Assembly: GCA_017472225.1 (NCBI GenBank)
Contig: JAFUQS010000056.1
Location: 1-64,000 of the forward strand
Origin: Clostridia bacterium
GTDB taxonomy: Bacteria; Bacillota; Clostridia; Oscillospirales; Acutalibacteraceae
DNA length: 64,000 bases
Direction of reading: 5' to 3'
Position numbers and translations under genes: made by a program. Below the pieces are notes generated by a model that saw only the letters and a list, made by a program, of their open reading frames with translations, did no database searches and was not told where the DNA came from. Every line of letters begins with the position of its first letter. The first letter of the stretch is position 1. This document shows positions 35,518 to 42,340 of the stretch, piece by piece.

Positions 35518-35684
35518 TGAAATTCGCCTTGCGGCGAGTGAAATATTACTTCGTAATATGAAATAGCTTCGCTATGAAATATTTGCTTCGCAAATGTTTA
35601 GAGGCGAATTTTATTTCACTTTCTGCGTCAGCAGAAAATTTCATAATCCGCAAGGATTATTTCATATTGCGTAGCAATATTTCA
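35518..35684. repeat. Hairpin array A with reversing linkers
   Basis: Seven small hairpins with unrelated stems follow each other: 35524-35537, 35543-35559, 35563-35575, 35581-35595, 35620-35637, 35643-35660 and 35664-35680. The first four are separated by TGAAAT (35518, 35539, 35559, 35575) and the last three by its reverse complement ATTTCA (35613, 35638, 35659, 35679). Loops are mostly TTC, GTCA or GCAA. A 10-bp inverted repeat (35520-35529 with 35602-35611) encloses the first half. It is not a CRISPR: the repeats are short and the variable parts are palindromes. Confidence 0.8.
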
Positions 35685-35694
35685 CTAAATATGT

Positions 35695-35700
35695 TATAAT
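35695..35700 (+). promoter_or_regulatory. Extended -10 promoter of the four-helix-bundle gene
   Basis: TATAAT is preceded by TGT, giving an extended -10 box. No good -35 hexamer is present; the position falls in the last hairpin of array A, so array structure could affect initiation. Confidence 0.55.
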
Positions 35701-35719
35701 GTTTGCAGAGGTGATATTT

Positions 35720-36064
35720 TTGAAAGAAAATAAACTCATCGATTTATCAATAGACTTTTCCGTGAAAGTTATAAAACTTTGCGAAAACATAAAAGGGCAC
35801 TATTCTCTTGTTAATCAATTAGAACGTTCGGCAACTTCTATTGGTGCTAATATTCACGAAGCCAATTATGCTCACGGGAAGCCTGATTTTATTGCAAAAC
35901 TCCAAATTTCTCTAAAAGAATGTTATGAAACAGAATATTGGCTCGAATTGTTTGTTAAATCTGATTTGATAGAAAGAGAAATTGCTAAGGATTTATATAA
36001 TCAATGTGGAACTATTCGCAGAATTCTTATTGCATCTATCAACACTGCTAAGGAGAATAAATGA
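35720..36064 (+). CDS. Four-helix-bundle protein (S23/IVP/Avd-like)
   Basis: The protein fits the TIGR02436-type four-helix-bundle family, related to the protein encoded in 23S rRNA intervening sequences and to the Avd subunit of diversity-generating retroelements. Hallmarks are IDFSVKVIKLCENI, LVNQLERSATSIGANIHEAN, FIAKLQISLKECYETEYWLEL and LYNQCGTIRRIL. The start is set at TTG 35720 after GAGGTGAT; the ATG at 35699 overlaps the promoter -10 box. That gives 114 residues. Its end overlaps the GNAT start as ATGA, so translation is coupled. It sits between two hairpin arrays beside tRNA-Arg and is more AT-rich than its neighbours. There is no reverse transcriptase nearby and no rRNA. Confidence 0.8.
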   Translation: MKENKLIDLSIDFSVKVIKLCENIKGHYSLVNQLERSATSIGANIHEANYAHGKPDFIAKLQISLKECYETEYWLELFVKSDLIEREIAKDLYNQCGTIRRILIASINTAKENK

Positions 36065-36483
36065 TAAAAGATATTAAAAGTATTTTCTGCACAGAAGAAA
36101 TTTATAGCATCTATTCAGGTTGTATGTACGAACCAACTTTTGAGAAATTTAATGCAAAAGCGGTAAACTATCAAAACGACTCTTCCGTTTCATTATATGG
36201 TTATTTTAAAAACGAAAAAATAGTTGGAATAATAGCAACAAAAGAAAAAGGCGAACAAATAGAAGTTTTAGGCATATCAGTTGATATTAAAGAAAGATAT
36301 TTCGGTATAGGAACAAGACTTATAGAATATATAAGGGATACAAGTACAAAACCTATTATTGCCGAAACCGACAGTAACGCTGTTATGTTTTATAAAAAAT
36401 GTGGTTTTGATATAGAGGAAAAGGTTGTTTCAAAATCTAATGTTTCTTACAATAGATATGTATGTACTTTAAATTACAAATAA
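36061..36483 (+). CDS. GNAT family N-acetyltransferase
   Basis: The 140-residue protein shows GNAT motifs: LYGYFKNEKIVGIIATKE, the acetyl-CoA-binding IKERYFGIGTRLIEYI (motif A) and AVMFYKKCGFDIEEK (motif B). The substrate is unknown. Its ATG overlaps the stop of the four-helix-bundle gene with an AAGGAG site just upstream, so both are made from one message. Codon use is AT-rich. A terminator and hairpin array B follow. Confidence 0.88.
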   Translation: MIKDIKSIFCTEEIYSIYSGCMYEPTFEKFNAKAVNYQNDSSVSLYGYFKNEKIVGIIATKEKGEQIEVLGISVDIKERYFGIGTRLIEYIRDTSTKPIIAETDSNAVMFYKKCGFDIEEKVVSKSNVSYNRYVCTLNYK

Positions 36484-36485
36484 AA

Positions 36486-36543
36486 ACTGTAGGAGTTCGA
36501 ACACATAGGTCAAAAACTCAAATGGCATCGAATTTGTGCTACC
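36486..36543 (+). repeat. Degenerate direct repeat left of array B
   Basis: This 58-base segment (with AGGAGTTCGAACACATAGG and ATTTGTGCTACC) resembles 36730-36789 at roughly 70 percent of positions by eye. Both contain a GTTC(G/A)AAC core like a tRNA T loop. Confidence 0.5.
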
Positions 36544-36548
36544 TTTCC

Positions 36549-36585
36549 AAAAAATTCGACTTGTTTCGACAAGTCGAATTTTTTT
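36549..36585 (+). terminator. Terminator after the GNAT gene
   Basis: A perfect 15-bp stem (36549-36563 with 36570-36584) with loop TTTCGA and a T run closes the two-gene unit. Confidence 0.85.
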
Positions 36586-36587
36586 AT

Positions 36588-36724
36588 CCATTGCGAAAGC
36601 AATGGTATATCATCAAGCGGCAAAGCCGCTTGTATCTCATCAGCCGTCAGGCTGTATATCATCACACCTTTAGGTGTGTATCAAAAACCTCTTTCGCAAT
36701 GATGATATACACGGCTTCGCCGTG
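36588..36724. repeat. Hairpin array B with reversing linkers
   Basis: Five hairpins with unrelated stems lie at 36588-36605, 36615-36631, 36641-36654, 36663-36678 and 36710-36724. Linkers are TATATCATCA (36606 and 36655) or TATCTCATCA (36633), and the reverse complement TGATGATATA occurs once at 36700-36709. CATTGCGAAA of the first hairpin is mirrored by TTTCGCAATG at 36692-36701. The linker differs from that of array A, but the design is the same. Confidence 0.78.
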
Positions 36725-36729
36725 ATTTA

Positions 36730-36789
36730 ATATGTTAGTGGTTCAAACCCATAGCTCAAAAAAATAAATTACTTCTGATTTGTGCAACC
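36730..36789 (+). repeat. Degenerate direct repeat right of array B
   Basis: This segment (GTGGTTCAAACCCATAGC, then ATTTGTGCAACC) is the partner of 36486-36543. The pair brackets array B. Confidence 0.5.
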
Positions 36790-36804
36790 GAAACACATTA
36801 TATC

Positions 36805-36833
36805 TTGTTTAATTTTTGGTTTTATGATATTAT
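36805..36833 (+). promoter_or_regulatory. Promoter of the RDD protein gene
   Basis: TTGTTT (36805-36810) and TATTAT (36828-36833) are 17 bases apart, close to the AAGGGGGGA ribosome site. Confidence 0.6.
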
Positions 36834-36854
36834 TAAAACAAAGGGGGGATTTAT

Positions 36855-37643
36855 GTGAGTATCAGATTTAAAAGATTGATTGCTTTTTTGATAGATTGGA
36901 ATATCACCTTGTTTCCGTTTGTGTTTATATTCGTTTTTCTATCAACTTTTTTAAAGGAAGAATCTTCAATAAATCCTTTGATTGGTCTTTTTTGTTTTTT
37001 TACTGTAATAATTGCCTTTGTTGCTTTTATGTTAAGAGATGTTATTTTTAAAGGGCGTAGTTTAGGTAAAAGACTTTTTGGTTTATATGTTTATGAAAAA
37101 AGCTCATTAAAACAAGCAAGTCCGAGGCAGTGCTTTTTGCGAAATATATTTTTCTTTTTATACTTTATCGACGGGATAGTGTTACTCGTCACCGGGCAAA
37201 CAATAGGTGACCGTGTTGCCGGCACCTTAGTGACATCCGAGCAAGGCTTTGAGTTCTATACTAATGAGATACAATCTGATACACCTGTTCCAAAACAGAA
37301 AGAAATTAAAAAAGCAGTATTAGTAATTACAATAATTATTGCCTGTTTAACTATCTTTTTAGGACTGATTCTAACGGTTTTAAACAATCAAAAAGATACA
37401 GCCGAATACAAAGTTGCTTACAGTTATTTTGTTGAAAGTCAGGCTTTTAAAGAATTAAACATTGATGAATCGAAAATTCATTTTAATCAATATTCTTCAC
37501 AAACATACACATCCAAAGATAACAATTCTGTTTCTCAAACTGTTAGAATTGGATTTATTGTGAATTTCAAATCTTTTGAGGTAGTATGTCATAAAGAAAA
37601 CGATATATGGCAAGTATGTACCGAATGTACTCTTTTTGAGTAA
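36855..37643 (+). CDS. RDD family membrane protein
   Basis: The 262-residue protein has an RDD-type membrane domain: RFKRLIAFLIDWNITLFPFV in helix 1, FKGRSLGKRLFGLYV after helix 2 and IDGIVLLVTGQTIGDRVAGT in helix 3. A fourth helix lies near 153-175 (KKAVLVITIIIACLTIFL), and the C-terminal 85 residues form a soluble tail, probably outside the cell. Function is not known; some RDD proteins act as sodium/proton exchangers. The start is GTG, since the ATG two bases earlier runs straight into a stop codon. The gene is AT-rich and monocistronic. Confidence 0.78.
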   Translation: MSIRFKRLIAFLIDWNITLFPFVFIFVFLSTFLKEESSINPLIGLFCFFTVIIAFVAFMLRDVIFKGRSLGKRLFGLYVYEKSSLKQASPRQCFLRNIFFFLYFIDGIVLLVTGQTIGDRVAGTLVTSEQGFEFYTNEIQSDTPVPKQKEIKKAVLVITIIIACLTIFLGLILTVLNNQKDTAEYKVAYSYFVESQAFKELNIDESKIHFNQYSSQTYTSKDNNSVSQTVRIGFIVNFKSFEVVCHKENDIWQVCTECTLFE

Positions 37644-37693
37644 AATACTCCGCTTCAATACGGCATCTAAATGGTTCGTAACATTCAAAACAG

Positions 37694-37720
37694 AAACCGA
37701 CCCGGACGGGTCGGTTTTTC
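37694..37720 (+). terminator. Terminator between the RDD gene and the NapH-like gene
   Basis: A perfect 10-bp stem (37694-37703 with 37708-37717) with a GGAC loop is followed by T residues. It lies between convergent genes. Confidence 0.8.
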
Positions 37721-37738
37721 GTTTGTATTATTCATTAT

Positions 37739-38665
37739 TCAATATTCATCATTATTTTCCGGCTTTATGTTTTCGGAATTTTTATTTGAGCCGGTTTTCC
37801 AATTGCAACTGATTGCACCGGTGGGACAGTTCTTTTCGCACAGTCCGCAACGGATACATTCACTGTGGTTGGGTGCTTCCTTCGGGTCTACGTTCATTTT
37901 GCAGACCTTGCCGCATTTTCCGCATTCTACACATTTTTCCTTGTCGCAACGGAGCGTGAAAACAGATATTTTATTAAAAAAGGAATATATCGCACCCAAA
38001 GGACAAATGTATTTGCAGAAGGGACGGTAAATTATAATAGACAGGATTACCGTTATTGCAAGAATAACAAACTTCCATGCATATAAAAATCCGATTGTAT
38101 CTCTCAGCCCCTCATTCAGAAGGGTAAGTGGCAGACCACCCTGAAGCATACCGGCAGGGCAGATATATTTGCAGAACCATGGGTCCCCCTGACCGGTTAT
38201 ATCCACTATCACCATGGGAAGAATTATCACAAAAACTAAAAGAATTACATATTTAAGCTTTCTCAGTATTTTATCGCCCCTGAAGGTTCTGAGCTTTTTC
38301 GGAAACGGTATTTTGTGAAGCAGATCCTGAACTAAACCAAAGGGACAAAGCCAACCGCAGACAAATCTGCCGAAAACTGCGCCAATAAAAATCAAAAATC
38401 CCGATACATAGAAAGTGAACTTATAATTTCTTGAGCTGATGAGTGACTGCAATGAACCGATGGGACAAGAGCCTAAGGCACCGGGGCACGAATAACAGTT
38501 GAGTCCGGGTACACAAAGATTTTTCAGGCTGCCCGTGTAAATTCTGCCCTGAATAAAGCCGGTAACAAAGCTGTTGGTGATAACTGCCCATAAAAGCTGA
38601 AAAATATGACGGGGTGCTTCAGTGGATTTCTGTTTTTTTGACCTTTGCTTCTTATCCAATTCCAA
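37739..38665 (-). CDS. NapH/NosR-like membrane-bound 4Fe-4S protein
   Basis: The 308-residue protein has about five membrane helices and many cysteines. Twin CGWLCPFGL and CKYICPLGA motifs, typical of NapH/NosR/RdxA-type proteins, lie near residues 112 and 218, with a third CKYICPAGM near 165. Two ferredoxin clusters close the protein (CVECGKCGKVCKMNVDP and CIRCGLCEKNCPTGA). It likely passes electrons across or along the membrane. The start is TTG 38665, inside the end of the small CXXC gene and four bases after GGAG; no ATG lies nearby. The partner dehydrogenase is not in the window. Confidence 0.85.
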   Translation of the reverse strand: MELDKKQRSKKQKSTEAPRHIFQLLWAVITNSFVTGFIQGRIYTGSLKNLCVPGLNCYSCPGALGSCPIGSLQSLISSRNYKFTFYVSGFLIFIGAVFGRFVCGWLCPFGLVQDLLHKIPFPKKLRTFRGDKILRKLKYVILLVFVIILPMVIVDITGQGDPWFCKYICPAGMLQGGLPLTLLNEGLRDTIGFLYAWKFVILAITVILSIIIYRPFCKYICPLGAIYSFFNKISVFTLRCDKEKCVECGKCGKVCKMNVDPKEAPNHSECIRCGLCEKNCPTGAISCNWKTGSNKNSENIKPENNDEY

Positions 38666-38798
38666 TGCACTCCAGACAAATTCTTACAGCCTTTGCCAAC
38701 ACCGCTTCAGCCTCACCACGGTATATTCCGAATATCATCATCAACACTCCGACAACCGCAGCCGCTATTCCGTATTTATTAGGGGTTTTATTTTTCAT
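38652..38798 (-). CDS. CD1871A-like CXXC miniprotein
   Basis: The minus strand encodes a 48-residue protein: MKNKTPNKYGIAAAVVGVL, one membrane helix (about 9-27), then GIYRGEAEAVLAKAVRICLE and a CLEC motif near the end. This pattern fits the CD1871A family of CXXC miniproteins known from Clostridia, which occur beside iron-sulphur membrane proteins. Its last 14 bases overlap the NapH-like gene, so the two are translationally coupled. It is short but has an intact start and a meaningful overlap. Confidence 0.78.
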   Translation of the reverse strand: MKNKTPNKYGIAAAVVGVLMMIFGIYRGEAEAVLAKAVRICLECIGIG

Positions 38799-38989
38799 AA
38801 TTTATCACCTTTTGCTTTGAATTAAATTTATTCTAACATAAAAAGATTAAAAATACATCACTTATCTTTGAATTTCATCATTTTTCACAGATTTGCATCA
38901 AGAAAATATTTTTTATTTCCAAATCGGAAATTATTATTCTTTTTTCAGGTCTATAATATTTCCCATAAATTCAAGAGAGGAGTTAAGAT

Positions 38990-39736
38990 ATGGATACTGA
39001 AGAAAAGGTATCGTTCAAGGTGAAAGCAAAAATCCTGAAAAGAGCCGCATTTGTGGCATTCCCCCATTCTCTGCCCATTTTGTTCGGCTACGGCTTTCTT
39101 GGTCTTACATACGGAATTCTGATGAGCGTTAACGGATTTTCACCGCTTTTTACCTGTATGATGAGTCTTCTTGTTTTCGGCGGCTCAACTCAGATTGTGG
39201 GAGTATCCCTTCTTACAAGTGCCTTTGACCCTCTCAATTCCTTTATAATTACCTTTGTGCTTTGTGCAAGACATATTTTTTACGGTCTGTCTATGCTTGA
39301 AAAATTCAGGGGTCTTGGCATTAAAAAGATTTATATGATTTTCGGTATGGTAGACGAAACCTTTTCGATTAACTATTCTGCAAATCCCCCGTCTGATGTT
39401 GACAGGGGCTGGTTTATGTTCTTTGTTACCCTTTATGACCATATCTATTGGATTATCGGCTCAACCCTCGGTGCTATTTTCGGAACAATGATAAACTTCA
39501 GCACTGAAGGCATTGATTTTGTTATGACTGCCATGTTTGTGGTGATTTTCATTAACCAATGGCAAAAGGATAAAAGTCATCTGAGTGCTGTTTTCGGTCT
39601 TGTGCTTTCAGGTGCTTCACTTCTGATTTTCTCGGCGGAAAATTTCATTATTCCCGCAATGGTTGCAATTTTCCTTGCACTCACTCTTTCGAGAAAATAT
39701 CTTGAAGGAAAGGTCGGTGATGACAATGACATTTAA
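38990..39736 (+). CDS. azlC: AzlC-type branched-chain amino acid exporter, large subunit
   Basis: The 248-residue permease has about seven helices. [32 protein letters not shown] and [16 protein letters not shown] are AzlC signatures, and [14 protein letters not shown] follows. AzlC works with AzlD to export branched-chain amino acids or analogues. The AGAGAGGAG site is close to the ATG, and a TATAAT (38952-38957) lies upstream without a clear -35 box. azlD overlaps its 3' end. Confidence 0.9.
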   Translation: MDTEEKVSFKVKAKILKRAAFVAFPHSLPILFGYGFLGLTYGILMSVNGFSPLFTCMMSLLVFGGSTQIVGVSLLTSAFDPLNSFIITFVLCARHIFYGLSMLEKFRGLGIKKIYMIFGMVDETFSINYSANPPSDVDRGWFMFFVTLYDHIYWIIGSTLGAIFGTMINFSTEGIDFVMTAMFVVIFINQWQKDKSHLSAVFGLVLSGASLLIFSAENFIIPAMVAIFLALTLSRKYLEGKVGDDNDI

Positions 39737-40052
39737 ACAGCAGCTTATCACCGTCGGTATGATAATACTCGCCACCCTTATCATGCGCTTTGCACCTTTC
39801 GTAGCCTTCCCTGACAATAAGCCGACTCCGAAGTTTATACAATATATGGGCAAGGTTCTCCCGGCGGCAGTATTCGGTCTTTTAATTGTTTACTGCCTTA
39901 AAAATGTTAACATTCTTGAAGGAAGCCATGGCATTCCCGAGCTGATTGCAATTGTTGTCACGGCTTTGCTTCATCTTTGGAAAAAGCAGATGCTCATTTC
40001 AATTTCGGCAGGTACAATATGCTATATGCTTCTTGTTCAGTTTGTGTTTTAA
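39720..40052 (+). CDS. azlD: AzlD-type small subunit of the branched-chain amino acid exporter
   Basis: The 110-residue protein has four hydrophobic helices. [37 protein letters not shown] and the end [15 protein letters not shown] are typical of AzlD. The start is set at ATG 39720, seven bases after GAAGGAAAGG, overlapping the azlC stop by 17 bases. A further in-frame ATG at 39726 is possible. Confidence 0.9.
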   Translation: MTMTFKQQLITVGMIILATLIMRFAPFVAFPDNKPTPKFIQYMGKVLPAAVFGLLIVYCLKNVNILEGSHGIPELIAIVVTALLHLWKKQMLISISAGTICYMLLVQFVF

Positions 40053-40063
40053 ATAATTCGGTG

Positions 40064-40095
40064 GTGTGTAAAAAAGATAAACCTTTTTTACACAC
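40064..40095. terminator. Hairpin after azlD
   Basis: A 13-bp perfect stem (40064-40076 with 40083-40095) is followed by A residues rather than T, so on its own it is a weak terminator on the plus strand. Confidence 0.4.
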
Positions 40096-40120
40096 GAAAA
40101 ATCAAACAGTTAACCATATG

Positions 40121-40165
40121 AAACCATTGTAAAAGCAGAAATGCTTGATACAATGGTTTTTATAT
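40121..40165 (+). terminator. Terminator after azlCD
   Basis: An 11-bp stem (40121-40131 with 40149-40159) has an inner AAGCA-type hairpin and ends in TTTATATTTT. Confidence 0.7.
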
Positions 40166-40168
40166 TTT

Positions 40169-40220
40169 CCTGACTACTGACACCTGAATACTGACTACTA
40201 TCCTGACCCCTGACTACTCC
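40169..40220. repeat. TGACTACTGA-type repeat cluster 4
   Basis: The run CCTGACTACTGACACCTG and its continuation follows the azlCD terminator, again after TTTT(A)TATTTTC. Confidence 0.65.
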
Positions 40221-40304
40221 TGCTTTTAATTGGTTATTCATTTTTTAAAGCTTCTTTTTTATAAACAAATTAAAAATCACCCATAATCAATATGAGGTGA
40301 TTAA

Positions 40305-40979
40305 ATGATTAACAGTCTCGTGCGAGGAGCACTCATATACGTTGCGGTAATCGGGGCAGTCAGACTTATGGGAAAAAGACAGATAGGTCAGCTTCAGCCT
40401 TCAGAATTAGTGATAACAATAATTCTTTCTGAGGTTGCTGCAATGCCCCTTCAGAACAGCTCCGTTCCCCTTTTCACTTGTCTGGGTCTGGTTTTTCTTC
40501 TGGCATCCTTTGAAGTCATTTCCTCCGTTCTCAGCGTGAAATTTCCATCCTTCAGAAAGCTGATTCAGGGCAATTCTGTTCTTGTTATCAAAAACGGAGA
40601 AATTGTTCAGAAGGAGCTTGGACTCATCAGATACAGCGTTGATGACTTAACTGAAGCATTGAGGCTTAAGGATGTTTTTGACATTCAGAATGTTGACTTC
40701 GCTTATGTTGAAACCAACGGAGCAGTGAGCGTGAAGCTGAAAAAGGATTGTCGGCCACCAACAAACAATGATGACAAAACAGAAGACGGTCTTCTCCCCT
40801 GCCTTATTATAAGCAACGGAAAAATTGTTAAGCATGAGTTTGATTTGTGCAATATGACAGAGGCTAAGCTTCAGAAAATTCTTAAACAAAAAAAGCTTAA
40901 TGAAAAGGATATTCTTCTGATGACAGCCGATTGCAAGGACCATTACTACATTGTTAAAAAGCAGGTGAACACGAAATGA
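40305..40979 (+). CDS. DUF421 family membrane protein (YetF/YcaP-like)
   Basis: The 224-residue protein has three N-terminal helices, then a cytosolic DUF421 domain. GAVRLMGKRQIGQLQPSELVI (residues 18-38) and NGEIVQKELGLIRYSVDDL are family marks, followed by LRLKDVFDIQNVDFAYVETN. In spore formers such proteins are known from spore membranes, but the function is not established. It overlaps the DUF4363 gene by four bases, a pair often seen in Clostridia. Confidence 0.88.
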   Translation: MINSLVRGALIYVAVIGAVRLMGKRQIGQLQPSELVITIILSEVAAMPLQNSSVPLFTCLGLVFLLASFEVISSVLSVKFPSFRKLIQGNSVLVIKNGEIVQKELGLIRYSVDDLTEALRLKDVFDIQNVDFAYVETNGAVSVKLKKDCRPPTNNDDKTEDGLLPCLIISNGKIVKHEFDLCNMTEAKLQKILKQKKLNEKDILLMTADCKDHYYIVKKQVNTK

Positions 40980-41356
40980 AAAGACTATTGATTTCCGTTT
41001 TGCTTTTATCGCTGACCTTAGCCTTTTGCTTTTTTTCTTATTCGTTTCTTCAGAAAAAAACCGCCGAGCTTGATTCCGTGCTTTCTCAATGCAGTGACTT
41101 TATAAAAAGCAGCGACACAGAAAAAGCAGAGAAATCAATTGACGAGGCAAGAAGCTTCTGGAATGAAAATGAAAGCAAGTTCAGAATACTCGTTGAAGGT
41201 GCCTTTTGTGAAACCGTTGAAAACTGCCTTGACAGGTTGAGCTTCTGTTTCACGGAAAAGGAATATACCGAGGCAAAAAACAGCATAAATGAATGCAGAA
41301 ACGCACTAAGACAAATTCTTGAGGTTGAGAAAATATCAATTGAGGTTGTTTTGTGA
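40976..41356 (+). CDS. DUF4363 family protein
   Basis: The 126-residue protein has an N-terminal membrane helix (LISVLLLSLTLAFCFFSYSF) and a helical, charged remainder (EKAEKSIDEARSFWNENESK), as in DUF4363. Its start overlaps the DUF421 stop as ATGA, so the two are coupled and may act together. A strong hairpin follows the stop codon. No enzymatic motif is present. Confidence 0.82.
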   Translation: MKRLLISVLLLSLTLAFCFFSYSFLQKKTAELDSVLSQCSDFIKSSDTEKAEKSIDEARSFWNENESKFRILVEGAFCETVENCLDRLSFCFTEKEYTEAKNSINECRNALRQILEVEKISIEVVL

Positions 41357-41366
41357 GAAAAAAATT

Positions 41367-41407
41367 AAAGGACATAATACCTCTGTTCACGGTATTGTGT
41401 CCTTTTA
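41367..41407 (+). terminator. Terminator after DUF421-DUF4363
   Basis: A 15-bp stem with one mismatch (41367-41381 with 41391-41405) ends in TTTT, where the short MITE-like copy begins. Confidence 0.8.
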
Positions 41408-41408
41408 A

Positions 41409-41606
41409 GTTGGCGGGAGTCGAACACGATATGTCTCAAATGTCCGATTTCAAACGCCTTTGAAATTTTTCAAAGTTTAATGAGAGGGTATTTTTTTCTG
41501 TAACAAGGCATAAATTCGATGGAAGACTTGCGTCTTTCGAGAATTTTAACGCAGTTACAGGGAAAATAGACCTCATTAAACCATATCGGGTTCAGCTCTC
41601 GTCAAC
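41409..41606. mobile_element. MITE-like element, short inverted copy (198 bp)
   Basis: This is the reverse complement of 31181-31454, lacking about 76 bases that correspond to 31321-31397. The junction falls between two similar GAAAAAT..TCAAA stretches, as expected for deletion by short direct repeats. The terminal inverted repeat is present at both ends. TTTAA lies left of it but TTATT lies right of it, so no exact target duplication is visible. Its right edge abuts the ydcF stop codon. Confidence 0.75.
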
Positions 41607-42224
41607 TTATTGATATTTCAGAAAATCTTTATTTCTTGCAGCAACCTCCCGCAAGGAAAAATAAAGCTGATTACGATACTGCCTTGGGTTTGAATAAACT
41701 CCGACAGCATCAATCCCAAGCCTTTCTGTAATATAAAGAGCTCTGTATAAGTGATACTTCTGAGTGATGATTATAACTCTGCTTGAGGGATAATCACGAA
41801 AAAGATTTTCCATGCTTTCCCCCGTGGAAAAGCCTGAATCATCTGTTACAATACGATCCTCTTCGAAGCCTTTTTCCAAACAGAATTCAACCATGGCACC
41901 AACCTCGTTATACTCGGGACCACTGTTGTCCCCCGTTAAAATGAGTTTTGCATTTTCACACTCATTAACAACTGCCATACCCTCAAGAAGTCTGTCCTCA
42001 AGCATATGAGAAGGCTTTCCGTCTTTGATTCCGCAGCCGAGAACCACCACATAATCTATGCTATCTGTCTCTGTTACCTCCCCGGAAGAAAATATCTTTT
42101 CATCCTGAGAAAAAATAACATAGAAATTAACCGTCAGAGCATAGGCACCGATAAGCCATATAATTATAAACAAGGATAATATTATCAGCTTTATTCGTTT
42201 TTTGGGTTTAAGCTTCACTTTCAT
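41607..42224 (-). CDS. YdcF family protein (DUF218)
   Basis: The 205-residue protein has one N-terminal membrane helix (KLIILSLFIIIWLIGAYAL) and a DUF218 domain: DYVVVLGCGIKDGKPSHMLEDRL, LILTGDNSG, STGESMENLF and VIIITQKYHLYRALYI. YdcF/SanA proteins are linked to envelope integrity; the activity is unknown. Its stop codon lies exactly at the edge of the short MITE-like copy, so the native C-terminus may have been changed slightly. The length is still near normal for the family. Confidence 0.85.
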   Translation of the reverse strand: MKVKLKPKKRIKLIILSLFIIIWLIGAYALTVNFYVIFSQDEKIFSSGEVTETDSIDYVVVLGCGIKDGKPSHMLEDRLLEGMAVVNECENAKLILTGDNSGPEYNEVGAMVEFCLEKGFEEDRIVTDDSGFSTGESMENLFRDYPSSRVIIITQKYHLYRALYITERLGIDAVGVYSNPRQYRNQLYFSLREVAARNKDFLKYQ

Positions 42225-42340
42225 TATTTCACCTTCCTGTTCTTTGATTAAATTATACGGTGAAATAAATCCGATATCAAGCTCTGTGAATGAATTGTAA
42301 GAATATCTTAAGAAAACAATCAGAGCCTTTGTTTTGAAGA

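Noticed and set aside
35720..36064. Diversity-generating retroelement
   Set aside because: The four-helix-bundle protein resembles Avd, but there is no reverse transcriptase, template repeat or variable repeat in the window.
35518..36724. CRISPR array
   Set aside because: The constant parts are only 6-10 bases, the variable parts are palindromes, orientation flips inside each array, and no cas gene is present.
41404..41611. Target-site duplication around the short MITE-like copy
   Set aside because: TTTAA on the left is not matched on the right (TTATT), so none is claimed for this copy.
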